From assembly GCF_029028005.1 (NCBI RefSeq), contig NZ_JAOTPO010000003.1, positions 399,108 to 463,107 of the forward strand: a stretch of 64,000 nt of DNA, in the 5' to 3' direction. Positions 63,576-64,000 of this stretch are shown in pieces. The stretch's first letter is position 1, and each line of letters begins with the position of its first letter. The notes below the pieces were generated by a model. The model was given only the letters and a program-made list of their open reading frames with translations, ran no database searches and had not been told where the DNA came from. The position numbers and the translations under genes are program-made. The DNA is from Alkalihalobacterium chitinilyticum (GTDB lineage Bacteria; Bacillota; Bacilli; Bacillales; Bacillaceae_F).

Positions 63576-64000
63576 ATCGAGTAGGAGGAGGTGATTAACC
63601 TCCGACCTCTCACACCACCGTACGTACGGTTCCGTATACGGCGGTTCAATTTTATACTAAGCATGTACTTTGTTGTAATGATGGACACAAGAGATTAGCC
63701 CGAAGTTAGCTAATCTCTTATTTGTTATTGTCGTAGTAAGTACCCACGAATAGGCGATGCGAACGGCCCCTTTACTTGTGTGGCTATACTTATAGGCATT
63801 GTATTTATCCATTCCGAGTTTGATTAAGTTCTTCCTGCGGTTCTTGGCTGTTTTCCATTTCTTCCAAATGCACGTTCTTAATCGAACTCTTGTGCGGGAA
63901 TCTATCTTGCTTAGTAATCCCTTCATGTAGCCTATTCTGAAGTAGTTAACCCATCCTCGTATTACTTGGTTAATTCGCTCAACCTGATATTTCGTCTCAA
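63576..64000 (-). mobile_element. Group II intron, 3' portion (continues past the right edge)
   Basis: On the minus strand the maturase frame (stop at 63657-63659) is followed by domain V, a 37-nt hairpin at 63611-63647 (GAACCGCCGTATACGG, then CCGTACGTACGGTGGTG), and domain VI at 63579-63609 (GGAGGT/ACCTCC with an unpaired AATC). The intron should end about 63576 with ...CTCGAT. The 5' part lies outside. To its left is about 215 bp of AT-rich intergenic DNA before the PQQ-like gene, with nothing else seen. Confidence 0.88.
63657..64000 (-). CDS. ltrA: Group II intron reverse transcriptase/maturase, C-terminal part
   Basis: Partial, open to the right edge of the window; about 113 residues visible. 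The frame begins TKYQVERINQVIRGWVNYFRIG, which is the start of domain X (maturase), and continues with LRTCIWKKWKTAKNRRKNLIKLGM, NAYKYSHTSKGAVRIAYSW and KRLANFGLISCVHHYNKVHA, the conserved C-terminus of bacterial intron proteins without an endonuclease domain. It helps splice and mobilise the intron. Intact within the visible part; the RT domain cannot be judged. Confidence 0.9.
   Translation of the reverse strand, partial: ETKYQVERINQVIRGWVNYFRIGYMKGLLSKIDSRTRVRLRTCIWKKWKTAKNRRKNLIKLGMDKYNAYKYSHTSKGAVRIAYSWVLTTTITNKRLANFGLISCVHHYNKVHA

Noticed and set aside
63482..63688. Open frame of 68 codons on the minus strand
   Set aside because: It runs through the structured domains V and VI of the intron and has no start signals.

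Overview
The window is a stretch of low-GC chromosome from an endospore-forming member of the Bacillaceae. The evidence is gene content and gene order that follow the Bacillus subtilis ylaL-ykuQ part of the chromosome (recalled from memory), strong AGGAGG-type ribosome binding sites, several TTG/GTG starts, spore coat and germination genes, and sigma-K-type promoters. The betaine-type BCCT carrier and the class III aminotransferase inside the dap operon would fit an alkaliphilic or halotolerant Bacillus relative, but I cannot name the species.

Layout. 1-9.4 kb: a reversed ylaK-ylaL-ylaI-ylaH-typA-ylaF-suhB-ykzI-yktB-yktA block plus a beta-hydroxyacid dehydrogenase and a nitronate-monooxygenase-like flavoprotein. 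9.6-11.5 kb: speA (arginine decarboxylase family), then an SR1-type dual-function RNA encoding the GapA-binding peptide SR1P, with a CcpN-type operator and a cre box. 11.7-19 kb: accessory genes (two unknown small proteins, a GAF-like protein, an M23 lipoprotein, a polysaccharide-deacetylase lipoprotein, an aromatic-acid-exporter-type protein, a BCCT betaine transporter, a thioredoxin-fold lipoprotein). 19-24 kb: pdhABCD, with a terminator, a dyad and a probable promoter between pdhB and pdhC. 24.5-30.5 kb: ykyA, a YjcZ-type spore peptide, def, ykrA, a 27-codon basic peptide, rpoY-rnjA and ktrC. 30.7-44 kb: the ykuQ-ykuV block (dapH, aminotransferase, dapL, ykuS, ykuT, ykuU, ykuV) split by spore genes: a GerA-type receptor operon, a manganese catalase, a CotX-family coat protein and a sigma-K-controlled unknown.

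44-64 kb: an RraA-like protein; isocitrate lyase; a TPP riboswitch controlling a thiamin-pyrimidine salvage operon ylmB-tenA-thiZ-thiX-thiY; then accessory genes (MFS carrier, HPr-like protein without the phosphorylatable histidine, glutaredoxin, MscS channel, two-component system, aminoglycoside-phosphotransferase-like protein, YtxH protein, DUF3891 protein, NTF2-like protein, PQQ-type beta-propeller). The right edge holds the 3' end of a group II intron with the maturase C-terminus.

The main cross-cutting observation is a GC-rich repeat family present in six copies or fragments (1915, 7991, 11121, 35677, 48307, 51640). Every copy lies at the 3' end of a gene and in that gene's direction; one supplies the last codons of ylmB. 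A second set of hairpins is built from GGTACC/GTGCC boxes and includes a perfect 40-bp palindrome at 55428. Many of the transcription terminators share one stem, GAGGCTGA/TCAGCCTC. There are no tRNA or rRNA genes and no CRISPR array.
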